Below are positions 35,924-45,414 of a DNA stretch of 64,000 nt, piece by piece (positions within the stretch are counted from its first letter, which is position 1; every line of letters begins with the position of its first letter). This DNA comes from CAXSBA01 sp965277105. GTDB taxonomy: Bacteria > Spirochaetota > UBA12135 > COTS27 > CAXSBA01. A model generated the notes under the pieces. It had not been told where the DNA came from, made no database searches, and saw nothing but the letters and a program-made list of their open reading frames with translations. A program made the translations under genes and the position numbers. The stretch covers positions 1-64,000 of the forward strand of contig OZ255710.1 of NCBI GenBank assembly GCA_965277105.1. The letters run 5' to 3'.

Positions 35924-35965
35924 CTGTCTAAGAATATTACTTACTATAAATTTTTAGGAGGAAAC

Positions 35966-36229
35966 ATGAACGTTACACCTTTAGACGACAGAGTTTTAGT
36001 AAAACCTGTTGACATCGCTGAGAAAACTCAAGGAGGTATTTATATCCCTCAAACCGCTCAAGAAAAAACTCAAGAAGCTATCGTGGTTGCCATTGGTGAC
36101 AATGATAAAATCAAAGTAAAAGTAAAAGATAAAATCTTACATGACAAGTATTCGGGTACCAGCATTAAACTTAATGATGTGGAACATATCATTTTAAAAT
36201 CCGAAGATATTTTGGCAATTTTAAACTAG
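35966..36229 (+). CDS. groES: Co-chaperonin GroES
   Basis: 87 residues, typical length is about 95. The N-terminal MNVTPLDDRVLVKPVDIAEKT, the mobile loop EKTQGGIYIP and the C-terminal DILAILN are standard. It forms the lid on GroEL. A perfect AGGAGG at 35956-35961 precedes the start by 4 nt, and groEL follows at 13 nt. Confidence 0.97.
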   Translation: MNVTPLDDRVLVKPVDIAEKTQGGIYIPQTAQEKTQEAIVVAIGDNDKIKVKVKDKILHDKYSGTSIKLNDVEHIILKSEDILAILN

Positions 36230-36242
36230 GAGGAAATTAATA

Positions 36243-37895
36243 ATGGCAAAACAAATTCTCTATAACGAAGAAGCAAGAAAAAAATTATTATTAGGCGTTA
36301 ACGCAGTAGCTGACGCAGTAAAAGTAACCTTAGGCCCTAAGGGAAGAAATGTGTTGATTGAAAAAAGCTTTGGTTCGCCCACCGTGACTAATGATGGAGT
36401 GACTATTGCGAAAGAAATTGAACTAGCTGATCCTTATGAAAACTTAGGAGCACAACTTTTAAAAGAAGTATCTTCTAAAGCTAATGACGTGGCTGGAGAT
36501 GGAACGACTACAGCGACTATCCTAGCCCAAGCTATGGTAAAAGAAGGGTTAAAAAACGTGGCTGCGGGAGCTAATCCTATGATTATTAAAGACGGGATTA
36601 ATCAAGCAGTTAAACAAGTATTAAAAAGCATTAAAAGCCAGAGTGTTTCTATTAACCAAAAAGAAAAAATTGAACAAGTCGCTACTATTTCTGGAAACAA
36701 CGATAAAGAAATTGGTGAGTTGATTGCTGAAGCAATGGATAAAGTTGGTAAAGAAGGCGTGATTACTATAGAAGAAGCCAAGTCATTAGAAACTAATCTA
36801 GACGTGGTAGAAGGTATGCAATTTGATCGAGGGTACTCTTCCCCTTACTTTGTTACTAACCAAAAAAAGATGATTGCAGAATTCAATGATGCTTATATTT
36901 TGCTGTATGACAAAAAAATAACTTCCATGAAAGATTTAGTTCCTTTGCTAGAAAAAATCTCACAAGATGGAAAACCACTTGTTATTATCTGTGAAGAAGT
37001 AGAAGGTGAAGCCTTAGCTACTTTAGTCGTTAATAAAATAAGAGGCGCGTTAAACGTATGTGCGGTGAAAGCTCCGGGTTTTGGTGACCGAAGAAAATCT
37101 ATGATGGAAGACTTAGCCATTCTTACTAAAGGGCAAGTTATTTCTGAAGACTTAGGGATGAAACTCGAAAACATTAATATTGAAGATCTAGGTTTAGCTA
37201 AAAAAATTATTATCGATAAAGAAAATACTACTATTGTAGAAGGTTCTGGTTCAGCAAAAGAAATTGAAAACCGCTGCAATCAAATTAGACAAGAAATTGA
37301 AGAAAGCACTTCTGATTATGACAAAGAAAAACTCCAAGAAAGATTAGCTAAGTTATCTGGGGGAGTGGCAGTTATCAACGTAGGAGCAGCTACGGAAACT
37401 GAATTAAAAGAAAGAAAAGCTAGAGTAGAAGATGCCTTATCAGCTACTAGAGCAGCTATTGAAGAAGGAATTGTCCCTGGTGGAGGAGTTTGCCTTTTAA
37501 AAGCTCAAAGTGATTTACAAAAAAGTAATGTCAAAGGTGACGAAGGAGTGGGAGTGAAAATCGTCGAAGCTTCTTTGGAAATACCTATGCGCACTATTGC
37601 TAGCAATGCTGGTTTAGATGGTTCTATTGTCATCGATAAAGCTCGTAACTCTAACTACAAAGGCCTTAATGCTCGAACCGGTGAATGGGTAGACATGATA
37701 AAAGAAGGGGTGATTGATCCAGCTAAAGTAACAAGAAGTGCTTTGCAAAACGCCGCTTCGATAGCTTCTTTATTATTAACTACTGAAGCATTGGTCACTG
37801 ACATCCCTAAAGAAAAAGATGATGGTGGGGGAATGCCCGCTGGAATGGGTGGCGGGATGCCCGGAGGAATGGGTGGAATGCCTGGAATGATGTAG
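36243..37895 (+). CDS. groEL: Chaperonin GroEL
   Basis: 550 residues: TLGPKGRNVLIE, the ATP-binding GDGTTTATILAQAM, APGFGDRRKSMMEDLA, and the C-terminal GGM repeat tail (GGGMPGGMGGMPGMM). It forms the 14-mer folding cage. AGGAGG stands before the start. It is followed by a strong hairpin terminator. No second groEL is seen in this window. Confidence 0.98.
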   Translation: MAKQILYNEEARKKLLLGVNAVADAVKVTLGPKGRNVLIEKSFGSPTVTNDGVTIAKEIELADPYENLGAQLLKEVSSKANDVAGDGTTTATILAQAMVKEGLKNVAAGANPMIIKDGINQAVKQVLKSIKSQSVSINQKEKIEQVATISGNNDKEIGELIAEAMDKVGKEGVITIEEAKSLETNLDVVEGMQFDRGYSSPYFVTNQKKMIAEFNDAYILLYDKKITSMKDLVPLLEKISQDGKPLVIICEEVEGEALATLVVNKIRGALNVCAVKAPGFGDRRKSMMEDLAILTKGQVISEDLGMKLENINIEDLGLAKKIIIDKENTTIVEGSGSAKEIENRCNQIRQEIEESTSDYDKEKLQERLAKLSGGVAVINVGAATETELKERKARVEDALSATRAAIEEGIVPGGGVCLLKAQSDLQKSNVKGDEGVGVKIVEASLEIPMRTIASNAGLDGSIVIDKARNSNYKGLNARTGEWVDMIKEGVIDPAKVTRSALQNAASIASLLLTTEALVTDIPKEKDDGGGMPAGMGGGMPGGMGGMPGMM

Positions 37896-37920
37896 TAAAA
37901 AAAAATTAAATTTTTCTAAA

Positions 37921-37973
37921 AGAGGAAGTTAAAAGTTATAAAAAAATTCTTTTAATTTCCTCTATTTTTTTTC
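37921..37973. terminator. Bidirectional terminator between groEL and ompA-like gene
   Basis: A 15-bp stem (37921-37935 pairs with 37949-37963, one G-U pair) with a 13-nt loop is followed by ATTTTTTTTC on the plus strand. On the minus strand a T-rich tail also follows. It serves the convergent genes on both sides. Confidence 0.88.
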
Positions 37974-37977
37974 TGAT

Positions 37978-40900
37978 TTATTCTTCTCTTTCTTCTAAAT
38001 AAAATTCTACTCTACGATTTTTTCGGTAGTTCTCTTCGGTTAGTTTTTCTCGAATAATAGCGTCAATATTTTCATCTATCACTTTTTCTGCTTGGATTAA
38101 TAATTCACTTTCTCCTACACCGGTGTATTCTAGCCTTTCGCTATTGGTTACTCCTCTTTTTACGATAAACGAATACACTCGCTTGGCTCTTTTGATTGAT
38201 AAGTCTTGATTGTACTCTTCGCTTCCCCTAGAATCAGTATGCCCAACAATATTGATTTTGTAAGTGGGAAAACGATTAAGCATTCTTATGAGTAGGGCTA
38301 AAGTCCTTTCGTATTCCCCAATCATTTCATCGGAGTCAAATTTAAAATTAATGTTATTTAAAATAATTCTCAGTCTGCCATCGGGGAGTTTTTCAACTAA
38401 AATATCTACCAAAAAAGGGCTTTGATTAACTGTGACTAATCCTACTTCGTCTTCTATTCGAGAAAAAATCAAATATTCAGTAGCAGATTCTACTTGGCTA
38501 TTATTTTCTCCTTTCCCGTCCCACTGAACAATTTCACTAAACTTTTGGTTAAGTCCATCTTGCCAGTCCCAAGTTTGTAATGGCAATTGTTCTTGCAGGT
38601 AATTTTCCAGGGTATTTTCAAATTTTTCTCCGTTTGAAAATTCCACCTTGCGAAAAATCCAAGTATTAATTTTTTTTATTTTGTAATCATCATTAGCCAG
38701 CAATCGAATTGTTAAGTTTTCATTGATGCCATCATTATCCGGAGAGAATAAATCGGGTTCGCTAAATGCTTCAATGTTAGGTTCTTCGTTGTCAATATAA
38801 ATGTTTTCATCTACTCGTGGGCTATTTCCGGAATTAAAAAAAGCTTGACTAGTTAGTAGATAGTCACCAGTTGGCAGGAGGGTTTTGTTTTCTAGGTTTA
38901 ATACAAAAGGAGTTGTATCGTTTTGGCTATTTAACAATTCTAAATTATCATTAGCTAGATTTAAATAGTAATCAACTTGCTCTAACCCTTTGGTGGAATT
39001 TAAACTAGGAGTAATAGTAAGGTTTTTTATTTTTGCTGCTTGCTTTTGCGAGATAACTTTTTTATTTAAGCCAATGGTTAATTCTTCTATATCGGTGATC
39101 AACTGAAATGGCTTGCTTTTATAAGTGGCTTGGTTTTGGGCATGGTCAACTGTATTTATTTCATAAATGTAAAAGTTGTCGGGAGATAATGTATTGTTTT
39201 TCCCAGTGCCCTGCCAAACGACCTTAGGGGGAATTTTTCCTTGCCAGGCAAACTCTCTAAAAACCTTATTATCCTTATCTTTTATTTTAAGTAAAAATCT
39301 ATCCTCTTCTTTTTTCAGTTTACTGGGGTTTAGAATATTTTCAAATTCAATGGTATCTAAATTCCCATCGTTATTGGGCGAGAAAATAAGTTTTTTCGTT
39401 TTAATGGTTAGATCTACCGGGGTGGTATCTAGGTACAAGGGTTTTAGTGGTGTGGTGGTTGTTTCTTTAGTGGAAAATTCTCCTTTAAAACTATAAAGGT
39501 ATTTATTGTCGGAGGCTAATTTCCCATTATTGTCTTTACCATCCCATTGCCATTTTTCTTTGAGTTGGGTTACAGGGATAGTTTTAATCATTTTTTTCTT
39601 TTCATTTACGATGCGAATTTGCCCTTTGGTAAATATTTTGCTATAAGCGTTATTTATTTTTAAGGTAAAAATAGCCTTGTCTAATCTTTTGTCGTTATTG
39701 GGAGAAAAGGAAGAATTATCGGCGGTGAAGGCGCTATTGAGTTTTTCGGTTATCAAGGTAAATGGTTTAGTGTCCAGTATGCTAATATTTGCTACTTCAT
39801 CCTCGCCAATTAAAGTGTAAATATATTTTCCGCTAATCTGTTCTTGATTATTGTCTTTCCCATTCCAGGTGAAATTTTCAGGTAAGCTACTCCCAAAATT
39901 TTGAATAAAAACAATCTCTCCATCTTCATTTTTAATTTGTGCTTTATAGGTATCGTTTTTTTCCCCTTTAGCTTTTTGGTTTATTCTAATAGCCCTATTC
40001 CCTTTTTTAGTTTTAGGGTTGAAAAATTCATTTTCTAACGCTACTTGTAAAGCAGGAGGAGTCTTATCCACTTCAAAAGAAAACTGGTTAGATTCAATTA
40101 AGTTCCCCGAGTTATATCCTGCTTTTATTTTGGCAGAATATAAACCATCTTTTAGAGGATTGTTTTTTTCATCCTTCCCATCAAAGCTTACTTCTTTAAC
40201 GAAATTATTATTTTGATTTAATTTTTTAATGACCTTTCCATCTTGATTGTGGATGGTTAATGCCCAGTTTTCTAATCCATTTAAACTAGAGAGCTCATTT
40301 TTAAAAGTTATTGTGTCAAAGTATCCATCTTCATTAGGCGAAAAAATTTTAGCCGAACCAGTTAGCTTTGCTTCTTCAAAACGGGTAATTAAAGTAATGG
40401 CATCCTCTAGAGTAGAAGATTTATTGCCCGCTAAATCTTCAGCAAATAACTCAATTTTATATTTACCTTCGGGAAGCTTTTTCCCTTTATTATTTTCTCC
40501 TGCCCATTTAAACAAAACGTTATCACTCCCTTCGGCTTGAAAGACTTTTTGGTTTTTTTCATCGAGAAAAGTTAAATTCCATTTATCAAATTCTTTAAAG
40601 CGTTTAACGTTAATATCTAAAAGCAGGTTATCTTTTCGCTTGTCTTCATTGGGCGAGAAAATTTTTTCTGCTAATTTGAGCTCTACTTCTGGAGGAGTGG
40701 TGTCAAGGATAATAGGAATGAAATTACTTTCTTCTTGGTTGCCAAATTTATCTTCAGCAAAAATTTTAATATAATAAATACCATCTTTTAAATTATTTGC
40801 TTTATTGTCTTTCCCGTTCCAATTAATAAAATTAGGATCTTGAATGATTTTATCTTTGGCAAAAATTCTAGCGAAAAATTTTTCAAAATTCAAACTTTGT

Positions 40901-41133
40901 TTTTTAGCATTTTCTGATTGGATGGTTCTAATGGTTTTAAATTTTTTTTCTCCAATTTTTTCTAAAATTAGCACTCGCCATTCAATTAAGTTTTCTTCTT
41001 TAATTTTAAAAGGGATTTTAATGGTATCTTTCACTCCATCTAAGTTAGGCGAAAAGTACTGATTTTCATTATTTATGCCTAATTCAGCAAAAAGATAACC
41101 ACTTAAAAAAAGTAAGAAGATTAGCTTTTTCAT
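37978..41133 (-). CDS. Large OmpA-family protein with repeated FSPN Ig-like modules
   Basis: 1051 residues with a signal peptide (MKKLIFLLFLSGYLFA). Six clear copies and one degenerate copy of a module that begins (I/Y/L)FSP-N/D-x-D-G-x-x-D occur through about residue 850; each is followed by a W-x-G-K-D-N-x-G-x-x-L strand and D-G-x-Y (FlgD-Ig- or gliding-domain-like). The last ~110 residues are an OmpA peptidoglycan-binding domain (FKFDSDEM, GHTDSRGSEEYNQDLSIKRA, NRRVEFYL). It is probably periplasmic or outer-membrane, linking the envelope to peptidoglycan. It overlaps the next gene by 4 nt and is likely co-transcribed with it. Confidence 0.88.
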   Translation of the reverse strand: MKKLIFLLFLSGYLFAELGINNENQYFSPNLDGVKDTIKIPFKIKEENLIEWRVLILEKIGEKKFKTIRTIQSENAKKQSLNFEKFFARIFAKDKIIQDPNFINWNGKDNKANNLKDGIYYIKIFAEDKFGNQEESNFIPIILDTTPPEVELKLAEKIFSPNEDKRKDNLLLDINVKRFKEFDKWNLTFLDEKNQKVFQAEGSDNVLFKWAGENNKGKKLPEGKYKIELFAEDLAGNKSSTLEDAITLITRFEEAKLTGSAKIFSPNEDGYFDTITFKNELSSLNGLENWALTIHNQDGKVIKKLNQNNNFVKEVSFDGKDEKNNPLKDGLYSAKIKAGYNSGNLIESNQFSFEVDKTPPALQVALENEFFNPKTKKGNRAIRINQKAKGEKNDTYKAQIKNEDGEIVFIQNFGSSLPENFTWNGKDNNQEQISGKYIYTLIGEDEVANISILDTKPFTLITEKLNSAFTADNSSFSPNNDKRLDKAIFTLKINNAYSKIFTKGQIRIVNEKKKMIKTIPVTQLKEKWQWDGKDNNGKLASDNKYLYSFKGEFSTKETTTTPLKPLYLDTTPVDLTIKTKKLIFSPNNDGNLDTIEFENILNPSKLKKEEDRFLLKIKDKDNKVFREFAWQGKIPPKVVWQGTGKNNTLSPDNFYIYEINTVDHAQNQATYKSKPFQLITDIEELTIGLNKKVISQKQAAKIKNLTITPSLNSTKGLEQVDYYLNLANDNLELLNSQNDTTPFVLNLENKTLLPTGDYLLTSQAFFNSGNSPRVDENIYIDNEEPNIEAFSEPDLFSPDNDGINENLTIRLLANDDYKIKKINTWIFRKVEFSNGEKFENTLENYLQEQLPLQTWDWQDGLNQKFSEIVQWDGKGENNSQVESATEYLIFSRIEDEVGLVTVNQSPFLVDILVEKLPDGRLRIILNNINFKFDSDEMIGEYERTLALLIRMLNRFPTYKINIVGHTDSRGSEEYNQDLSIKRAKRVYSFIVKRGVTNSERLEYTGVGESELLIQAEKVIDENIDAIIREKLTEENYRKNRRVEFYLEEREE

Positions 41134-42152
41134 TCAATTGTTCCTTCCTCAATGATCCCTTTCTCACTAAAAGAGGAAGTATCAATTTCTGGGTTAGTGT
41201 TATCTAGTTCCCCAAAACGAAAGTCTAAGCTTAGTTTATGAAGGAAGGCATCAGAATTAAAATCATTAAAAACTAAAGCGTAATTAATGTCCAGCTCAAT
41301 AGTATCTAATTCAAAATTAAAACCAGTTCCTATGGTTAGAGGAAACTCAGAATCTAAATTAGGATTATGATAATAACCCGTGCTAAAATAAAATTCCTTT
41401 AAAGTACTGCTTTTAAACAAAAGGCTGTTACGCCATCCTAGATTAATGTTTTCCCTAATTGGGAAGATTAAAGCTGCGTCCATAACTATTCTCGAAACCC
41501 AGTTGATGCTTTTTTGAGAAGGGGTGAAATTAATAAAATCAAAACCAAAGCCAGCTCGGAAAAGATCCATTTGTTTTAAGTAATTCTTTTTATTAGTTTG
41601 CGGAACAAACCCAACATTCCTAGCTCCTACCCCTAAGTAAATATTTTCAAAAACAAAAACGTCTCCCCCAAAACCAATAGCAGGCTTATAAACGATGTTC
41701 GCGCTTCCTACTAAACCTAAGTTGGACTCTTCTTCTTTGAGTTCAAAATAATCAATATCTATTTTAAAGCCAAATAATAATTGCTTGGTTATTTCTTTGC
41801 CAAAGCCAAAGCTGCCTGAGAAAAAATAATCTTCGTCTTGAGAGTTAATAAAGTGATGATAGCCTCCAGAAAAAACCCCAACAGTGGTGGGGTGAAAGTA
41901 ATGCAGAGTAAGGGAATGATACTCGTTATAAAAAATACCGGTATTGATAAAAAAATCTTGCCTTAAAAAACTTCCACTAAGTGCAATGTTATCAACTGCT
42001 GTTTCATCTTGGTTGTCTAGTCCATACGCACTTCCGCCTAGCCCTACTGCCTCCACGCTTTTGCCTAGCGCGGATAAATTATCTTTAGGGTAATACTCGC
42101 TAAAAATATAGCTATTAATCAATATAAGAATTGCCCAAAATATTTTTTTCAT
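41130..42152 (-). CDS. UPF0164-like outer-membrane beta-barrel protein
   Basis: 340 residues, cleavable signal (MKKIFWAILILINSYIFS). Mature sequence is full of alternating aromatic and small residues typical of beta strands. The early motif ALGKSVEAVGLGGSAYGLDNQDETAVDNIA recalls FadL/UPF0164-type proteins of treponemes. A ribosome site AGGAGGA lies about 14 nt upstream, further than ideal. It overlaps the OmpA-like gene by 4 nt, suggesting a joint outer-membrane or lipid-transport role, which is inference. Confidence 0.78.
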   Translation of the reverse strand: MKKIFWAILILINSYIFSEYYPKDNLSALGKSVEAVGLGGSAYGLDNQDETAVDNIALSGSFLRQDFFINTGIFYNEYHSLTLHYFHPTTVGVFSGGYHHFINSQDEDYFFSGSFGFGKEITKQLLFGFKIDIDYFELKEEESNLGLVGSANIVYKPAIGFGGDVFVFENIYLGVGARNVGFVPQTNKKNYLKQMDLFRAGFGFDFINFTPSQKSINWVSRIVMDAALIFPIRENINLGWRNSLLFKSSTLKEFYFSTGYYHNPNLDSEFPLTIGTGFNFELDTIELDINYALVFNDFNSDAFLHKLSLDFRFGELDNTNPEIDTSSFSEKGIIEEGTIE

Positions 42153-42230
42153 TTTTTTAAAGATATCCTCCTTTGATTTATTATAAATATCGTTTAAATT
42201 GAAATTTTTTTAATAAAATATTCGTTTTAG

Positions 42231-43190
42231 TTACTTGCTTTTTTTTATCTCTTCGATGGTATAGCGGGGGTAAGCTTTGGCTTCGATATAAACTTTCCCA
42301 ACATACTCCCCAATAACTCCTAAAAAAAACAGTTGGATCCCTCCCAAAAAATAAGCAGCTAAAAACAGGAAAACTTCTTTAGGAAATTCTAAGTTAGTAA
42401 AGAAATGGATTAATGAAATGGTGATAAAAGTTAAAAAGCTTATCGCCATAAAAAAAACTCCAATAAAGCTACTAATGCGAAGGGGGATAATGCTAAAACC
42501 AGATATGCCGTTCCAAGCTAGGGAAATCATTTTCCTAAAAGTATACTTGGTTTTGCCATAAATTCTTGGTTTAATATCATAATAAACCGAGGTGTTTTTA
42601 AGGTTCATATTGGCAAAAATGCCCCTTAGGTAAACATTTTTTTCTTTTATTTTTTTAAATATTTTTAAGGCACTTTTACTAACTAGGCGGTAATCAGAAT
42701 GATTTTTAATGGCTCTAATTTTAAGCCATTTCAAAACTTTATAATAACTTAAAGCAAGAATTTTTTTAACAAAAAAATCAGGATCGCGATTTTGTTTCAC
42801 CCCAAACACGATATGGTTGCCATTATTATAAGCTGCTAGCATTTTTTCGATGACTTTAAGATCATCTTGGAGATCGATATCTACGGAAATTGAGCAATCG
42901 CATTTATCACTCACGTAATCTAAACCAGCGGCTAGCGCATTTTGATGCCCTACGTTATCGGCTAGTTTTACGGCTAGTACATTGGGGTTCGTGCTAGATA
43001 ACTTTTTAATTATTTTCCAGCTATCGTCTTTGCTTCCATCGTCGATAAGACAAATAAAGCTGTTTTTTTTAATTTTCTTTTTTTTTTCTAAAGCAGTTAG
43101 AGTTTTTTTTAATTCTTTAAATGACCAATTAAGGGTTTCTGCTTCGTTAAAGCAAGGAGATATAATTGCTAGTTTTGGGGGGGCGGCCAT
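42231..43190 (-). CDS. Glycosyltransferase family 2 with two C-terminal membrane helices
   Basis: 319 residues, a polyprenol-phosphate-sugar-synthase-like GT2 (GtrB/ArnC type): IISPCFNEAETL, LIDDGSKDDSW, VDIDLQDDLKV (DxD-like) and GKTKYTFRKMISLAWNG, then two hydrophobic helices (about 230-255 and 265-290) and EYVGKVYIEAKAYPRY. It likely makes lipid-linked sugar at the inner membrane for envelope glycans. A C7 tract (43177-43183 as G on the plus strand) begins at codon 3, where slippage would stop translation early. Alternative starts downstream would remove the catalytic motif. Confidence 0.88.
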   Translation of the reverse strand: MAAPPKLAIISPCFNEAETLNWSFKELKKTLTALEKKKKIKKNSFICLIDDGSKDDSWKIIKKLSSTNPNVLAVKLADNVGHQNALAAGLDYVSDKCDCSISVDIDLQDDLKVIEKMLAAYNNGNHIVFGVKQNRDPDFFVKKILALSYYKVLKWLKIRAIKNHSDYRLVSKSALKIFKKIKEKNVYLRGIFANMNLKNTSVYYDIKPRIYGKTKYTFRKMISLAWNGISGFSIIPLRISSFIGVFFMAISFLTFITISLIHFFTNLEFPKEVFLFLAAYFLGGIQLFFLGVIGEYVGKVYIEAKAYPRYTIEEIKKSK

Positions 43191-43272
43191 GAAATAAATT
43201 TATTAAAAAAATATTCTATCTTCAATATAAGAAATTATATAATAAAAATTACTACAAAATTAAAAAAGAAAA

Positions 43273-45276
43273 TCAGATCTTATCGAGTTTATGGTGCAGC
43301 TTTAATTCACTTATTTTGTCTCTAAGAAAAATAGCTTTTTCAAAGTCCATTTGATCAGCGGCTAACTTCATTTCCAAATCAAGTCCTTCAATAATTTTTT
43401 TTACTTTATTCTTTTTTAAACCGAGAGGATTTTCGCTCAGTAACTTAGAGTAATTAGCTGCTGTTTCATCTTCTAGGTTCGTTTTTTCTTCTCGTTCTAA
43501 AATGTCGCTTACTGGTTTTTGAATAGACTTGGGGGTTATGTTGTTTTTTTGGTTATAAGCTAATTGAATCGCTCGCCTTTCATTTGTTTCTTTGATGCAT
43601 TCAGCCATGGCTTCGGAGATTTTATCGGCATACATAATCACTCGCCCTTCTTGGTTACGAGCGGCTCGACCGACCGTTTGGATGAGAGAAGTTTTAGACC
43701 TTAGAAAGCCAATTTTATCTGCATCTAAAATCGCCACCAAAGAAACCTCGGGGATATCTAATCCTTCTCGTAATAAGTTAATCCCAATAATCACGTTAAT
43801 TTTTTTTTGGCGAAGTGATTTAATAATTTCTACCCTCTCAATGGTTTCAATATCTGAGTGCAAGTAAGTTACTTTTATTTGATTATCTTTTAAAAAGTCG
43901 GACAAGTCTTCGGACATTTTTTTAGTAAGTGTGGTGACTAAAATGCAGTTGTCTTTTTTTACTTCTTTTTTTATTTCAAAAATAAGGTCATCAATTTGCC
44001 CATCGGATGATTTTACTTCTATAACAGGATCTAGCAGGCCAGTTGGGCGATTAATAAGTTCCTGCAAGTTTTTAGAGACGCTCATTTCATACTCATTAGG
44101 AGTAGCGCTAACGAAAACATACTGGCTACTTATTTTTAAAAACTCATCATACACTAAGGGGCGGTTTTCTAAAGCAGAAGGCAGACGAAAGCCGTAGTCT
44201 ACTAATGACTGCTTGCGTGCCCTATCTCCATTAAACATCCCTCTAACCTGTGGAAGCGAAACATGGGATTCATCGACAAAAGTAATAAAATTTTTAGGAA
44301 AATAATCAAATAAAGTATAAGGGCGCTCTCCTGTTTTTCTTCCTGATAAATGGAAAGAGTAATTTTCAATGCCCGGGCAAAAGCCTACGGTTTTAAGTAA
44401 TTCTAAATCGTAAAGCGTGCGGTTATAGATGCGTTCTTTTTCTAAGATTTTATTTTGGTTGGTAAAGTATTTTACTCGGTCATCTAATTCTTTTTTTATT
44501 GCTTCTAAAGCAAGACTAATTCTCTCATGAGGCATGACAAAATGTTTAGCTGGGAAAATGGTTATTTTAGAACGAAGATTAATGACTTTATTATTAAGGA
44601 CGTCAATTTCTGATAGGTTCTCAATTTCGTCACCAAAAAGTTCAATGCGATACCCAGTCTGCAAATAAGCGGGGAAAACGTCAATGATATCCCCGCGTAC
44701 TCGGAAAAACCCTCTTTCTAAAACTTCGTCTTTTCGGTTATATTGAATATTAAGCAGTTTTTTAATTAAATCACGGCGGTTAATCATCTCTCCTCTTTGA
44801 AGAGCGATATACATATTTTTATAATCTTCCGGAGAGCCTAACCCATAAATACAAGAAACCGAAGCAATGATCACGACATCTTTTCTTTCTAAAAGAGAGG
44901 ACGTGGCTTTAAGGCGCATTCGGTCAATTTCATCGTTAATCGAAGATTCTTTTTCAATGTAGAGATCTTTTTTAGCAACATAAGCTTCTGGTTGGTAGTA
45001 ATCATAATAAGAAACGAAATACTCCACTGCGTTATTAGGAAGGAAGTGTTTGAACTCTCGGTATAATTGAGCGGCTAATGTTTTATTGTGAGAAATAATA
45101 AGAGCGGGGCGATTGACTTTTTCAATGATTTTAGCCATCACATAGGTTTTCCCAGTTCCGGTAGCCCCTTTAATGGTTTGAAAGGGATAATTTTTTTCAA
45201 GCCCATTGCCAATAGATTCCACCACTTGCGGCTGATCTCCTTTTAGTTGGTATTCTTCAATAACTTTAAAGTTCAT
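43273..45276 (-). CDS. uvrB: Excinuclease ABC subunit B
   Basis: 667 residues from ATG 45276 (MNFKVIEEYQLKGDQPQ, as in the family); an in-frame TTG 15 nt earlier is possible. Helicase motifs are complete: GATGTGKT, YDYYQPEAYV, the damage-binding hairpin region, DESHV, SATPNEYE, LREGLDIPEV and QTVGRAARN. The C-terminal UVR domain is MKLAADQMDFEKAIFLRDKI. It verifies lesions in nucleotide excision repair with UvrA and UvrC. Divergent from troA. Confidence 0.97.
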   Translation of the reverse strand: MNFKVIEEYQLKGDQPQVVESIGNGLEKNYPFQTIKGATGTGKTYVMAKIIEKVNRPALIISHNKTLAAQLYREFKHFLPNNAVEYFVSYYDYYQPEAYVAKKDLYIEKESSINDEIDRMRLKATSSLLERKDVVIIASVSCIYGLGSPEDYKNMYIALQRGEMINRRDLIKKLLNIQYNRKDEVLERGFFRVRGDIIDVFPAYLQTGYRIELFGDEIENLSEIDVLNNKVINLRSKITIFPAKHFVMPHERISLALEAIKKELDDRVKYFTNQNKILEKERIYNRTLYDLELLKTVGFCPGIENYSFHLSGRKTGERPYTLFDYFPKNFITFVDESHVSLPQVRGMFNGDRARKQSLVDYGFRLPSALENRPLVYDEFLKISSQYVFVSATPNEYEMSVSKNLQELINRPTGLLDPVIEVKSSDGQIDDLIFEIKKEVKKDNCILVTTLTKKMSEDLSDFLKDNQIKVTYLHSDIETIERVEIIKSLRQKKINVIIGINLLREGLDIPEVSLVAILDADKIGFLRSKTSLIQTVGRAARNQEGRVIMYADKISEAMAECIKETNERRAIQLAYNQKNNITPKSIQKPVSDILEREEKTNLEDETAANYSKLLSENPLGLKKNKVKKIIEGLDLEMKLAADQMDFEKAIFLRDKISELKLHHKLDKI

Positions 45277-45324
45277 AAAATATTCAATCAATTATATTAT
45301 AGATTTTTTATTTACTTTAAAATC

Positions 45325-45353
45325 TTGCTTTTTTTCTAAGACTATAATATAAT
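45325..45353 (+). promoter_or_regulatory. Candidate promoter of the troABCD operon
   Basis: TTGCTT (45325-45330), 17-nt spacer, TATAAT (45348-45353), about 60 nt before troA. A second TATAAT overlaps just upstream. No metal-regulator site was recognised. Confidence 0.6.
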
Positions 45354-45414
45354 TTAAGCATAACTAATTTTTTTTTTAAATGCGTCTAAAAATTAATTTT
45401 GATTTAAGATAAGA

